Source of the DNA: Bradyrhizobium sp. B124
GTDB lineage: Bacteria > Pseudomonadota > Alphaproteobacteria > Rhizobiales > Xanthobacteraceae
Reading direction: 5' to 3'
Length of the DNA: 64,000 nt
Assembly (NCBI RefSeq): GCF_038967635.1
Contig: NZ_CP152413.1
Coordinates: 7,878,001-7,942,000, forward strand
Shown: positions 48,001-57,763 of the stretch, piece by piece
Numbering within the stretch: position 1 is the stretch's first letter
Layout: each line of letters begins with the position of its first letter
Notes under the pieces: model-generated
The model's database searches: none
The model's input: only the letters and a program-made list of their open reading frames with translations
What the model was told of the DNA's origin: nothing
Translations under genes and position numbers: made by a program

Positions 48001-49066
48001 CCAGCGCATCGTTCATGTCGATGATCGCGTCCAACCGCGAGCGCGGAAGGTCGGCCTGTCGCTGTCGTGTGTCGCTCCTTCGATCGCATCGCTCCCACCG
48101 ACGCGACGACGGAATCACGACCTCGATTCGAGGGAATCCCAAAAATGAAATTTGCAAGCGTATGAGGCCTAAAGCCTCAAAAAGCCTGCAATCTCAGACG
48201 CCACCTCAACCGACAAATCGACTCCCGCTCAATGACTTGGGACGCTCTTCACGGCCGACTTCTTATGCTCGAAAGGCATGATCGTCTATGCAATAGAGGC
48301 GACAGCGCGCTGAAGACGATGCCAACTTGTTCATTATACACTAAAATGCCTCATTATGAAGACAGGGTCGTTGTCGGTATCCAGACCCAAGTGCGGAAAC
48401 GGTAGCCGTTTACGAAGTTTAGTCAGGATTGTGCTCAACAACCTCTATTCGCGCACCAGAAGTGACGCGCATTCCGTCCAGCCGGTCGTGATGTCCGTGA
48501 GAACGAGCGTATGGACGATACTGCCCGCGAAGGAGCGCTGTGATCAAGATGATCGGTTTCGACGAAACTGGGGCGTCGGATGTTTCCAGTCTGCTGAAGT
48601 ACGAACAGGAAGGCTGCGTCGTAGAGCACTTGCTACAGAGCGACGTCGCTCTCGTGCTTTGCTCACGAGCGCATTGATCGATCGTTGCCGCACTTGTAAT
48701 AAATTGACACGTATCTCTGGCGCCAAGTCGATATGGCGGTGCCGCTCCATCTTCAATCGAGATCGTCAGCAGGCTTTCAGACGCTGCCGCGCACCTAGTC
48801 TGCGCCCTCTAGGGAGTATCAGCGCGTTTCGCTCGGCATCTTGGCAAATGTGCCAGTGACTGCCGCGCGGCACCCCACCGAGCGCGATCGAGCGATGCTA
48901 CAATTTGTGCTTCGCCGCGGAGCCTTGAATCTCGGAGCTGGTACAAGCTCTGATAGCAATTGAGTTGGCAACAGACATCGGGGCCCATGCGTTACGGGGA
49001 TGATGCGGCAGCCTTAACAAAGGTCTGTGCGTACCAACCGTCACAAATATTGTTTGGAGGTACTCC
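48001..49066. other. Region without a recognised gene
   Basis: Several medium open frames on both strands (for example 48356-48859 on plus) have no recognisable domain. Fragments such as MIGFDETGASDVSSLLKYEQ near 48550 look protein-like but break after 40 residues. Confidence 0.25.
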
Positions 49067-49294
49067 ATGGGAAAGCAGGACGTCAGGCTCCTATACGGAC
49101 GGCGGCCAAGCCAGAGAGCCCTGGCCTCCATGACTGCCAGGCAGCTTTGCCAGCTACACCCTCCACCAATCGCTCCCGATTCCTTCAGTTCGGAATCAGC
49201 TTGTCCAAAGAATGGCCGCAACATGCGCAACTCTCTAACGAAGAGAAAACTACGAAGCTTAGTAGGTTCGCTTTCCCCATTGTTATGTAAATGA
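49067..49294 (+). CDS. Small hypothetical protein with a strong ribosome binding site
   Basis: A 75-residue frame starting MGKQDVRLLYGRRPSQRALA, with GGAGG six bases before the ATG. It is rich in Arg, Ser and Pro and has no domain I recognise. It ends about 100 bases before the enoyl-CoA hydratase. It may be a real small gene or the leftover start of a longer one. Confidence 0.3.
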   Translation: MGKQDVRLLYGRRPSQRALASMTARQLCQLHPPPIAPDSFSSESACPKNGRNMRNSLTKRKLRSLVGSLSPLLCK

Positions 49295-49398
49295 TTGGAG
49301 GCGTGCTGGGAGGCGCGTGTCGTCCAACACAAGGCCTACCGAGATGGGTTTCGCAGCAATCTGACCGTCGCTATTCATTTGGGAAAAAAGGAAGCACC

Positions 49399-50283
49399 AT
49401 GGTCTACGAGACCATCAAATATGAACTTGTCGAGCAGATCCTGACGATCACCTTGAATCGGCCAGAGAAGCTCAACGCCTGTACTGTCACTATGGAGCTC
49501 GAATTGATCGACGCATTCGATCGCGCCGATAAGGACGACGACGTCCGCGCTATCATCGTAACCGGCGAAGGCCGCGCATTTTGTGCCGGAGCCGATCTTG
49601 GCGCCGACTCATTTGACACTGACGTGAAGCGGGGACCGGTGAAACGGCTGCCCAATGGCACGGTGGACTACAGTGATCCGAAGGTCAGCGAGACCGGTGG
49701 CCACCTCGCGTTGCGGATATTTGAGTGCGTTAAGCCAGTGATTGCTGCGGTGAATGGGCCGGCCGTCGGCATGGGAGTGACCATGCAACTCGCGATGGAC
49801 GTCCGCATTGCGTCTGAGGCCGCAGCTTTCGGCTTTGTATTCTCCCAACGTGGTATTGTGCCAGAGGAAGCCTCGAGCTGGTTCCTACCGCGCATCGTAG
49901 GAATCGCGCAGGCGCTCGAGTGGTGCTACACTGGCCGCGTCTTCCCAGCGCTGGAGGCGCTTGCGGGGCGTTTAGTCAGTAAGGTGGTCCCGCCTGATCA
50001 ATTGCTGCCGACCGCTCGCACGCTGGCGCGCGAGATCGCCGAGAAGACAGCCCCGGTCTCGATCGCGCTGATCCGGCAGATGATGTGGCGCTTGCAGGGC
50101 GCCGACGATCCCATGGAGGCTCACAAGATTGATAGCCGGGCGTTATATGCGTGCGGCCGTTCCGCTGACGCCAAGGAGGGCGTGAGGGCGTTCCTGGAGA
50201 AGCGGCCCGCGGTATTCAAAAACAAGGTGTCTGTCGATATGCCGGATTTTTTTCCGTGGTGGACGGAACGGGAATACAAGTAA
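49399..50283 (+). CDS. Enoyl-CoA hydratase/isomerase family protein
   Basis: A 294-residue crotonase-fold protein. It shows ILTITLNRPEKLNACTVTME, AFCAGADLG (oxyanion hole), GPAVGMGVTMQLAMDVRIAS and FGFVFSQRGIVPEEASSWFL. The glutamate of VPEE corresponds to the second catalytic Glu, while the position of the first (usually in PE of xxPExxLG) reads Phe/Val, a pattern seen in isomerase-like or non-hydratase members. ATG 49399 follows ggaag. The C-terminal tail (DMPDFFPWWTEREYK) is complete. An IS481 remnant begins at the stop codon, so any downstream operon partner has been cut off. Confidence 0.87.
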   Translation: MVYETIKYELVEQILTITLNRPEKLNACTVTMELELIDAFDRADKDDDVRAIIVTGEGRAFCAGADLGADSFDTDVKRGPVKRLPNGTVDYSDPKVSETGGHLALRIFECVKPVIAAVNGPAVGMGVTMQLAMDVRIASEAAAFGFVFSQRGIVPEEASSWFLPRIVGIAQALEWCYTGRVFPALEALAGRLVSKVVPPDQLLPTARTLAREIAEKTAPVSIALIRQMMWRLQGADDPMEAHKIDSRALYACGRSADAKEGVRAFLEKRPAVFKNKVSVDMPDFFPWWTEREYK

Positions 50284-51130
50284 TCATCATCCGTATCTCC
50301 GGCCTGTGGAGTCTCAACAGGTCGTCTTCCTGGCAGGGCGAGGCGGCTGGTGGGCGGTTTGGCGTCCAGGTTGCCGTGCGGACGATGCCAGTTATAGTGA
50401 TGCAGCCAGCTCGGCAGGTCTTTGGCGGGCTGGTCTGAGGTTTCATAAGGCCGGAGCATAGGTCCGGTGGCGCGGAGCTACGCGGATAAAGCGCTCGCCC
50501 TTGCCGTTTGTCTTGCGATCTGTAGGCCGGGTGATGATGTGCCTGACGCGCGGCCTTTGCACATCTTGGCAAACGCGTTAGCGCGATAACAGGAGCCGTT
50601 GTCGGTCGTGATGCCGGTGATCTTCGTCCCGACGGTAGCAAGTAAACGGTGTCTTTGAGAAAGGCAATGGCGCTCTCGCTCTCGTCGAGCCGGATTTGGG
50701 AGAAGGCCAAGTGCGATGCATTGTGGATCACGACATGGACGAACTCCTAGCCTTCACTGCCGCTTTCGCTGGCGATCGCGAATGACCCGATGGGCAGTTC
50801 TTACGAACCTGCCGAGCTTTTTGATGTAGATATGGATGAGTTCGCCGGACTTCTTGCGTTCGTAGCGGCGCGCCGGCCCAGCCGGTTTCAGGCCATGAGC
50901 TGGTTGAGGCTGAAGCGCGCTCGTCGGTCAGCCGAATGCGGCAGAGAGCACCTAGCGTGAGTTGTTTCGGCATCATGCATTGTCAGCGAACGATAAATAG
51001 TTGAGGGGCATCGCCAAGCGCGAGGGCAGGCTTGCTTGACATTGAGAAGCGCGCCGGCGGCTCGTGGTTCCTCGATCGTGAGGTGGCGGGCCTTCCTGGT
51101 TGTGGCGGGTTGATGAGGACGCATGCTCTC
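50281..51130 (-). pseudogene. IS481-family transposase, frameshifted
   Basis: Running along the minus strand are HSRSPAKAAV, SHLAFSQIRLDESESAIAFL (DDE core), then fragments in a second frame corresponding to TNGKGERFIR and LHHYNWHRPHGNLDAKPPTS, RLALPGRR. Stops and frame changes occur near 50460, 50600 and 50730. The N-terminal HTH region is degraded. Confidence 0.7.
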
Positions 51131-51275
51131 CACCCTTACCGGTTCTCGGATGGCCATCATCTGCTGCAAGCTGCAGTCCGATCCGCCCTGTTACCGCTTT
51201 AAGAACGGCCCGGCCGTTGAATTCTGAGATGTATCAACACTACTTCCTCCAACATCGAATCCAATACTCCTCACC

Positions 51276-51330
51276 AGAGTAGGTAGTGTCTCGATCTATT
51301 GTTCATGTTGTAGTTATCGGTTGGTAGCTC
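51276..51330 (+). promoter_or_regulatory. Conserved upstream block shared with the 34.7-kb paralogue
   Basis: gagtaggtagtgtctcgat about 75 bases before the start codon is repeated as gagtaggtagtgtgtcgat in front of the truncated paralogue at 34.7 kb, while the DNA between block and start codon has diverged. This suggests a functional promoter or operator. It does not match nod box, NifA, FixK or sigma-54 consensus that I know. Confidence 0.4.
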
Positions 51331-51352
51331 GGCATGTAGGCTAGGTGGAGCA

Positions 51353-52039
51353 ATGACAGGCGTAGTTAACCCGTTGCAAGTCTCACGCTTCCTGAGAGTG
51401 TATGACGACGTGGCGGCTCAAAATGGCATCAAGCTTTCGATAGGATTCGATTTTCATGAATATATCTCGATCACACGGGCCCTTCCAACAAAGAGGCCAA
51501 CATATCCAAGTTTCCGACCAGACCGCTCGCCAATTAAGCTAGGTGAGGGGTACTGGATGATAGGCGTCGACAAGAATAACGAGGTTGCGCTTGTAGAGGC
51601 TGCTCGACTCTATGACCTTGCGCACACCAACTTTGCGGAACATCTTCAATCTTTGAAGGCGTTTTATGGTGACCCAACGATACATGCACATCCTCAGGAC
51701 CGGTGTACCTGCACGGCACCCAGCGCGAAGATGATCAGTGGGAAAGTGGCCTACCACGGGGATTTTTGGTTACGCAGAGATTTTAGAGGACAGGGTATGC
51801 CAAAGATGATGGCGGCAATACTACGCGGCGTGTCTTTTGCCATGTGGGCTCCCGACTTCATATGTGGACTTGCCGCGCGCTGGACGTTGGATAAGGGCGT
51901 TCTTGCGCAATACGGACATACGCATTATGAGACCGGCGGGTCGATGCTGCAACTGGTGGAAGAGGATATTGTGGACGACGACTTGCTTGTTTGGCTAACA
52001 GGCGAGGAGTTGAGGAGTCTTGTTGGTCGCGCGCCATAA
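51353..52039 (+). CDS. GNAT-like hypothetical protein
   Basis: A 228-residue protein. The C-terminal half contains GKVAYHGDFWLRRDFRGQGM followed by PKMMAAILRGVSFAMWAPDF, which resembles GNAT motif A (R-G-Q-G and the following helix), so acetyl- or acyl-transferase activity is possible. The N-terminal 100 residues (SRFLRVYDDVAAQNGIKLSI ...) are unfamiliar. The start codon is preceded by ggtggagca. A truncated paralogue with a shared upstream block is at 34.7 kb. The gene precedes the class-III aminotransferase by 380 bases on the same strand. I cannot name a substrate. Confidence 0.55.
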   Translation: MTGVVNPLQVSRFLRVYDDVAAQNGIKLSIGFDFHEYISITRALPTKRPTYPSFRPDRSPIKLGEGYWMIGVDKNNEVALVEAARLYDLAHTNFAEHLQSLKAFYGDPTIHAHPQDRCTCTAPSAKMISGKVAYHGDFWLRRDFRGQGMPKMMAAILRGVSFAMWAPDFICGLAARWTLDKGVLAQYGHTHYETGGSMLQLVEEDIVDDDLLVWLTGEELRSLVGRAP

Positions 52040-52419
52040 ACAAGATGGTTTTAGCCTGATGTGTCTCGCCAACATGGCGATGCCTATGCTACGCGCATTG
52101 TCAAGTGGTTCCGAAAGCCACCGTTCGTCGCAGGGCCACCTCTTAGGCACCACTGCGGTTCGCGGGTTAGTTCGCGGGTTACCTCCATAGCGCCAGTGTT
52201 TGAGTGAGATCGAGCCGATCTGAACATCGCGACGATTCCCTTAAAACGAAAGTGGGACGTTGATAGGATTAACTGAGCTTTTGTGGGCCACCATCGACAC
52301 GTCCAGGAGATGCAGTTCTCGCGCCCACTGACGGACGCTGTTCGCGCGGGTGGGTAGCCACGCGATTTCGGTGTTGTTTGGCCAACTCCAGAATTAGCAA
52401 ATAAATTGACGAGGAAATC
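52040..52419. other. Intergenic region before the aminotransferase
   Basis: Contains a short tandem repeat (gttcgcgggtta twice near 52157-52185) and no recognisable gene. A minus-strand frame of 190 residues across it has no domain and is treated as a shadow. No sigma-54 or NifA site found. Confidence 0.3.
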
Positions 52420-53793
52420 GTGAGCAAGAGGTTTGCAGGTTCTAGTGTGGCGGCAAACGAGCGTGTCGGACAGAAATCGAAGGAGAATTTTGCTCGCGCG
52501 CAGTTGGTTTTCCCTGACGGCACGTCGCGAATAACCATCGACCGGGATCCGGTTCCGATTTATGTCAAGCGCGGAGTAGGCAGCTATCTGTTCGATGTTG
52601 ATGGCCGCCGGTTTCTCGACCTCAATTGCAACTTCACGACGTTGATCCATGGTCATGCCTTCGCGCCCGTCGTAGAAGCGCTAACCAATCAACTCCAGCG
52701 CGGCAGCTGCTTTGCAAATCCGACCGAGAGCGAGATACAACTCGCCGAACTACTCTGCGATCGAATTCCACAGGTTGAGCGTGTTCGCTTCGTCAATACG
52801 GGGACTGAGGCCGTGCTGTTTGCGATCAAGGCTGCTCGGGCATTCACGGGACGTTCGAAAATCGCCAAGATCGAGGGCGCTTATCATGGTGCCTACGACT
52901 GGGCTGAGGTGAGTCTGGCGGCGATGCCGGACAATTGGGGCGATCCAGCCGCACCTAAGTCAACGGCGTTCTATCACGGAACGCCGGCGAGCGTGCTTGA
53001 TGAAGTGGTTGTACTCCGATTCAACGACGTTGAAGGTGCGCGCCGGCTATTGTCTTTGCACGCGCACAAGCTCGCCGCCGTCGTTTTGGATCCTATGCCA
53101 AGCCGCGGCGGTCTAATAGCGCCGAAGCCTGAATTCATTGCTGCGATTCAGGATACTGCCCGTAAAAATGGCATTCTGGTGATTGCTGATGAAGTGCTGA
53201 ATCTTAGGCAGAGTTTAGTGGGGGCTTCCGCCCGCTATGGGCTTGTTCCGGACCTCGTTACGATGGGCAAGATCATCGGCGGAGGTTTGCCGATTGGAGC
53301 AATCGGCGGGCGTAGGGACGTGATGAAAACATTTGATGCGTCAGCGGGACGGCCACTGCTTCCGCAAGGCGGTACATTTTCCGCCAATCCTCTATCAATG
53401 ACAGCGGGTCTTGCTGCAATGCGGCGTCTTGATCATGCGGCTTTTGCACATCTGGAGATGCTCGGGAACTTTGTCCGAGATGAGGTTGGTCGGGCTATCT
53501 CAAACCGGGGCGCGCCGCTGTGCGTGACCGGAGCGACCTCACTCTTTCGCATCCATCCGATGGTGCAAATCCCGAATGACTATCGCGAGGCCCATCCCGC
53601 GCCCACCGGGGCAACTCTAATGAAGCAGCTCACGCGCTTTTTTGCAGAGAACGGCATCATCCTGCCGCATGGCGCTGTCGCGTCAATCTCGACACCAATG
53701 GTTCGCGCGGACGCCGAATTCATTGTCGATGTGTTCGGGGGCTTTCTCGACAGCCATCAAGACATGCTGAACGCGATAAGGTGCCAAACATGA
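52420..53793 (+). CDS. Class-III PLP aminotransferase, glutamate-1-semialdehyde aminomutase-like
   Basis: A 457-residue fold-type I PLP enzyme closest to HemL-type aminomutases. Features in order are FPDGTSRITIDRDPVPIYVK, FLDLNCNFTTLIHGHAFAPV, FVNTGTEAVLFAIKAARAFT (phosphate-binding), GAYHGAYDW, VIADEVLNLRQS with the Asp that contacts the pyridine nitrogen, and LVTMGKIIGGGLPIGAIGG with the PLP lysine. The start is GTG 52420 after gaggaaat. It is longer than typical HemL by some 25 residues at the N-terminus. With an alpha-oxoamine synthase and an SDR following on the same strand, it is more likely part of a specialised biosynthesis than of haem synthesis; that is inference. Confidence 0.85.
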   Translation: MSKRFAGSSVAANERVGQKSKENFARAQLVFPDGTSRITIDRDPVPIYVKRGVGSYLFDVDGRRFLDLNCNFTTLIHGHAFAPVVEALTNQLQRGSCFANPTESEIQLAELLCDRIPQVERVRFVNTGTEAVLFAIKAARAFTGRSKIAKIEGAYHGAYDWAEVSLAAMPDNWGDPAAPKSTAFYHGTPASVLDEVVVLRFNDVEGARRLLSLHAHKLAAVVLDPMPSRGGLIAPKPEFIAAIQDTARKNGILVIADEVLNLRQSLVGASARYGLVPDLVTMGKIIGGGLPIGAIGGRRDVMKTFDASAGRPLLPQGGTFSANPLSMTAGLAAMRRLDHAAFAHLEMLGNFVRDEVGRAISNRGAPLCVTGATSLFRIHPMVQIPNDYREAHPAPTGATLMKQLTRFFAENGIILPHGAVASISTPMVRADAEFIVDVFGGFLDSHQDMLNAIRCQT

Positions 53794-53993
53794 GCAGCTT
53801 GCGCAATCCGAGACCGGAAGGCTTGCTGCACTATCCAGCCCATCCGATCTGGTAGCTGCCCAAGGTACTTAGACAGTGGCTTAGTTCTTTTGGAATAAAG
53901 GGGGACTAATCGAGTTGCGGGTAACATTTGTACACAACCTCCACGCGACCTGACGTCATCAAGCCGCCTGCTCACTCATGCTTGGTAGATGTA

Positions 53994-55295
53994 ATGGAGA
54001 ATGAAATGCAACAGCAAAGCGAGTCGTCTAGTGCCGGTCGGTTGATCCGACATTTTCGGAACACGAAGTACATGATCAATGAGAGCAGGGCGTTTTTTGA
54101 TGCGGCCCATGCGGCTGGTATCATGGCTGTGCACGGACGTTCCACGATCGGACGTGCCTTTGCTCTGGGTACCGGCTCACTTGACAGTCGATCTCGGGTG
54201 ATTGATTTCGTGCGATGCTCTTACCTTGGCCTCGACAACCATCCAGCTATCGTCGCTGCCGCGATAGAGGCCATTCAGGCACATTGGTCATTGCACTGGT
54301 CCTGCGCACGAACGCGGCTCAATTTCGATCTGCTGGCAGAGCTTGAGGCCACTCTGTCGGACATGTTTTCCGCCCGCGTGCTAGCTTTTTCCACTGTCAT
54401 GCTCGCTAATCTAGGTGCGATGCCTCTCCTTGCTTCCGGCCAATTGACAGGCGGCTGCAAGCCAGTGGTTGTGTTCGACCGCATCGCGCACGTCTCCCTT
54501 GCCTATCACAAGCCGGTGGTTGCTGATGAAACCCAGGTGGAAACGATTGCGCACAACGACATCGACGCTCTCGAACGCTTGTGCCGCAAACATCCGTTGG
54601 TCGTCTATGTATGCGATGGTGTTTACTCCATGGGAGGAACTTCGCCCATCAAAGAACTGCGCCAGCTACAGGATCGTTATGGGCTTTTTTTGTATGTCGA
54701 CGATGCTCATGGCATATCGCTGTTTGGACGGCAGGGCGAAGGATTTGCGCGCTCTCAGTTTCCGCAAGTGCTAGGTGACCGCACGATTATTGCAGCCTCG
54801 CTGGGTAAAGGATTCGGCGCGTCGGGCGGCATATTGATGCTCGGAACCGCCGACCAAGAAGACCTGTTTCGACGCTACTCCATTCCGTATGCGTTTTCCG
54901 TGGCTCCCAATCTGGCCGCGGTGGGCGCTGCACTGGGCTCGTGCAAAATTCATCGTTCAGTAGAGCTCAGCGAACGGCAGATGAGGTTAGCGCAACGGAT
55001 CTCGATCTTTGATAGTCTTGTGGCGACCGCCGAGCAAGGCAATTCACTTCCGATCAGAATGATCTCCATCGGATCGGAAGCCAAAGCGATTGCAATCGTA
55101 GGAGAACTTCTCAATGCTGGCTTATATACTTCCGTAACATTCTTTCCAACCGTTGCGCGAGGAAGGGCAGGGATCCGTGTGTGCATCACGGCCGATCATG
55201 AGGTCGATGACATAGAGCGGTTGTGCGACTGCATCTTGGAAAAAGTACCCGATGCGACAGCCAAGCCCACCCCTTTGGCGTCGGTCCCTCCTTAA
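53994..55295 (+). CDS. Alpha-oxoamine synthase family PLP enzyme
   Basis: A protein of about 433 residues of the family that includes 5-aminolevulinate synthase, 8-amino-7-oxononanoate synthase, 2-amino-3-ketobutyrate CoA ligase and serine palmitoyltransferase; these condense an amino acid with an acyl-CoA and release CO2. Motifs are FVRCSYLGLDNHPAIVAAAI, VVYVCDGVYSMGGTSPIKEL, LYVDDAHGISLFGRQGEG with the PLP-contacting Asp and His, and IAASLGKGFGASGGILMLG with the Schiff-base lysine. ATG 53994 is chosen; the frame is open upstream to a TTG at 53928. The gene begins 200 bases after the aminotransferase. The acyl-CoA and amino-acid substrates cannot be told from sequence. Confidence 0.87.
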   Translation: MENEMQQQSESSSAGRLIRHFRNTKYMINESRAFFDAAHAAGIMAVHGRSTIGRAFALGTGSLDSRSRVIDFVRCSYLGLDNHPAIVAAAIEAIQAHWSLHWSCARTRLNFDLLAELEATLSDMFSARVLAFSTVMLANLGAMPLLASGQLTGGCKPVVVFDRIAHVSLAYHKPVVADETQVETIAHNDIDALERLCRKHPLVVYVCDGVYSMGGTSPIKELRQLQDRYGLFLYVDDAHGISLFGRQGEGFARSQFPQVLGDRTIIAASLGKGFGASGGILMLGTADQEDLFRRYSIPYAFSVAPNLAAVGAALGSCKIHRSVELSERQMRLAQRISIFDSLVATAEQGNSLPIRMISIGSEAKAIAIVGELLNAGLYTSVTFFPTVARGRAGIRVCITADHEVDDIERLCDCILEKVPDATAKPTPLASVPP

Positions 55296-55508
55296 AGTGA
55301 CAACGGACAACGGCGACGCAGTGGAGGAAGTCTTTATGGCGCGGCGGGTACGACTAGGTTGCTGCTGTTGGCGGCGAGAACTGGGCATTAAGCACCGATC
55401 CATCGTTCGACTTCAAACGCAACTCTTGCAACTAATCACTGTGGCGGCCCGCACGGAGCGAAGAATACTGCTAGACAGCGTGCACCTGTACCTGCTTGAC
55501 TCATAGAG

Positions 55509-55829
55509 TCAGTGCCGGTACTCGCGGCTGTGTTGCATCGCGAGTCGTGTGGTAAGGGCCATCGCCGCGGTTGTGGTATCGTATTCTTCAACAGGTGCAA
55601 GCATCTGCTGCATGAGATCTCCGAGGATGTCTTCTATCACAAACACTTCTGTCGGCGAACGAGGCGCGTTACCAAGCCCGCGGATTCCTAGGTTCTCATC
55701 CAAAAAAAACTGCCTCATTGTGAGGTCTGTGAAGCAATGCTTGGCTGGTGGAAACAAATGTCCGACTACTCCAACTGGGTCGACATTTCGCAGCTTAGCT
55801 CTGCGGATCAGGTAACGAGAACATTTCAT
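55509..55829 (-). CDS. Hypothetical protein, divergent from the SDR
   Basis: A 106-residue frame, MKCSRYLIRRAKLRNVDPVG onward, ending DILGDLMQQMLAPVEEYDTT and AMQHSREYRH. Composition is protein-like, but I recognise no domain. It lies between the alpha-oxoamine synthase (convergent) and the SDR (divergent, about 55 bases apart). Confidence 0.35.
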   Translation of the reverse strand: MKCSRYLIRRAKLRNVDPVGVVGHLFPPAKHCFTDLTMRQFFLDENLGIRGLGNAPRSPTEVFVIEDILGDLMQQMLAPVEEYDTTTAAMALTTRLAMQHSREYRH

Positions 55830-55887
55830 TTGACGTACGCCGCCTTGTGCGCGCGCGCCTTACGGGCTTTGTGACTGTTCGGTGACT

Positions 55888-56676
55888 ATGTTGGAAGCAG
55901 GTGAGCTCGTAGCCCATGCCGTCCGACCGATTGCTCTCGTGACCGGAGGAGCACGCGGAATTGGACTTGGGATCGTACGCCGATTCTTGGCCGACGGCTA
56001 TCGAGTTGCATTTGTTGCGACGCGAGCAGAACACGTGAATAAGGCGCTTGACTATCTTAGTTGGTCGGAAAATCGACTCTATGCCGAAAGGCTCGACGTA
56101 ACGCAAGCAGACGAGGTGCGAGGATTTGTTGATCGGGTCCGATTGCTTTGGGGCGAAATTGGGATTCTGGTGAACAATGCAGGCATCTCACCTAAGCGCG
56201 TGGACCAGGATACACCCTGGCTGTCGCAGACGTCCATCGAGGAGTGGGCGCGGGTCATTGACGTCAATCTCAACGGCCCCTTCACTCTTATACGACTATT
56301 GGCGCCAGCGATGATTACGAAGGGCTACGGACGCATCATCAATATTGGTTCAGTTGCGGGGCGGGCCATGCCAATGATCGCAGGGCCGCACTATGCCGCT
56401 TCGAAGGCAGGACTGGTCGGATTAACTCGGGCTGCTGCGCGAGATCTCGCTCCACACGGTATTACCGTAAATTGTATCGCTCCTGGGCGAGTGCTCAGTG
56501 ATCTGACTGGACCGCCGGAAGCTTCGGTTAACCGCTCCGCTCTTAGCCGGATTCCGGTTGGCCGTTTTGGAACAGCTGAAGAAGTGGCGCACCTTGCGGC
56601 CTTTCTAGCCTCGTCGAAAGCGGGCTTTATCACCGGTGCAACGATTGACATTACGGGCGGCGAATTCGGCGCCTAA
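55888..56676 (+). CDS. Short-chain dehydrogenase/reductase (3-oxoacyl-ACP reductase-like)
   Basis: A 262-residue FabG-like SDR. TGGARGIG lies near residues 20-27, NNAGIS near 95, NIGSVAGRA carries the catalytic Ser, and YAASKAG gives YxxxK; the C-terminus is GFITGATIDITGGEFGA. ATG 55888 or GTG 55882 may start translation; neither has a strong ribosome binding site. It follows the alpha-oxoamine synthase on the same strand and could reduce the aminoketone that enzyme would make, as 3-ketodihydrosphingosine reductase does after serine palmitoyltransferase. That pathway role is inference. Confidence 0.87.
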   Translation: MLEAGELVAHAVRPIALVTGGARGIGLGIVRRFLADGYRVAFVATRAEHVNKALDYLSWSENRLYAERLDVTQADEVRGFVDRVRLLWGEIGILVNNAGISPKRVDQDTPWLSQTSIEEWARVIDVNLNGPFTLIRLLAPAMITKGYGRIINIGSVAGRAMPMIAGPHYAASKAGLVGLTRAAARDLAPHGITVNCIAPGRVLSDLTGPPEASVNRSALSRIPVGRFGTAEEVAHLAAFLASSKAGFITGATIDITGGEFGA

Positions 56677-57558
56677 GCTTATCTGTATCGATTTGACGCG
56701 AATAGTATCATTTCACGAGCGACGCGTGCAGGCGCTCGGTAGGGGCAGATATTTTTGAGCCCGCTGAAAACATCATCGCGATCGTTGGTCTCGCGCTGTA
56801 GGCGTCGCTCGCCGGGCACTCCAGATCGTTCCAGTAGGACACGAACTGGGCAATCGCTTGGGGCGGGAGGTGGTGGAAGGTTAAGTCAAGGCGAGCGATC
56901 GATCATCCTTTTTAGTGTGAGGATCATGATCTCATCCCTAACTCCAGGCAACCTGGCGCATTGATAGCTCTCGACGAACTCTGCGGCCACGCGAGTTCCA
57001 GCGCGGGCGCGTGGTGCACAATTAGCCTATACATCCCTCAGTGCTTACGTTGATCGCATCAATCGATCACGCGCGCGTAATCCGCACCGTTATGCGCGGC
57101 CGTCGGGTCGTCGTTCACTCGAAACCGTGGGTCTTCGACGACTGACCGGTGACCGTACACGCTCGCGGCTTTCTGCTCAAGCACGCCGCAGGCGATCGTC
57201 TGGGTCGTAGCGCTTAGCGTCCGTGATCGCACACTGCAACACCGGTTCATGGTAGGCGTTTAATTGGCCAGAGCATTCGCCGATCTGGGTGAATTGAAAG
57301 GGATTGAACGAAACCGCCAGCGCGGAATTTGAGGAAAGATGGTAACGGCCGTCTCCTGTCGGAGAGGATTGAGAGTCTCCAGAGCCGATCCTTCAAACAG
57401 GAGGTTTCTGATGGCCTCGGTGAGCCCTCTCGGCCGACGCATGATGATGCTCGGGGTGGCCTTCTATGGCCGAGCTGTCGCCGATGTTTCGCGACGGAAT
57501 GACGGCCTGTTCTAGCAGGGAACGACGGCAGGCAAGGAGTGGGGAAACGACGGCATCG
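56677..57558. other. Region without an intact gene
   Basis: A minus-strand fragment at 57059-57170 (SVYGHRSVVEDPRFRVNDDP) resembles a fragment at about 60555-60617 (SVYGRRAAFDNLPFRVNHSQ), so a gene family has left two remnants. Near 57395 caggaggtttctgatg is a good ribosome binding site and ATG, but the frame stops after 34 codons. Confidence 0.3.
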
Positions 57559-57763
57559 ATTATCGGGATCTTGTTGCGAGCAGGCCGGAGGAACAGGGGC
57601 GATGGCCGTTGGTCAGGAGCTGCTCTATGAGGCGCTCTCGTCCTTCCCCGCCGGACACCTCCAAGTGGAAGCCCAGCTGAAGGGCTGCCTCCATCGACTC
57701 GGCCAGCCGATCAGGATCGTCGAGGCTTAGCGCCAAACCAACGTAAGCGGCAAGCTGAGGCCG

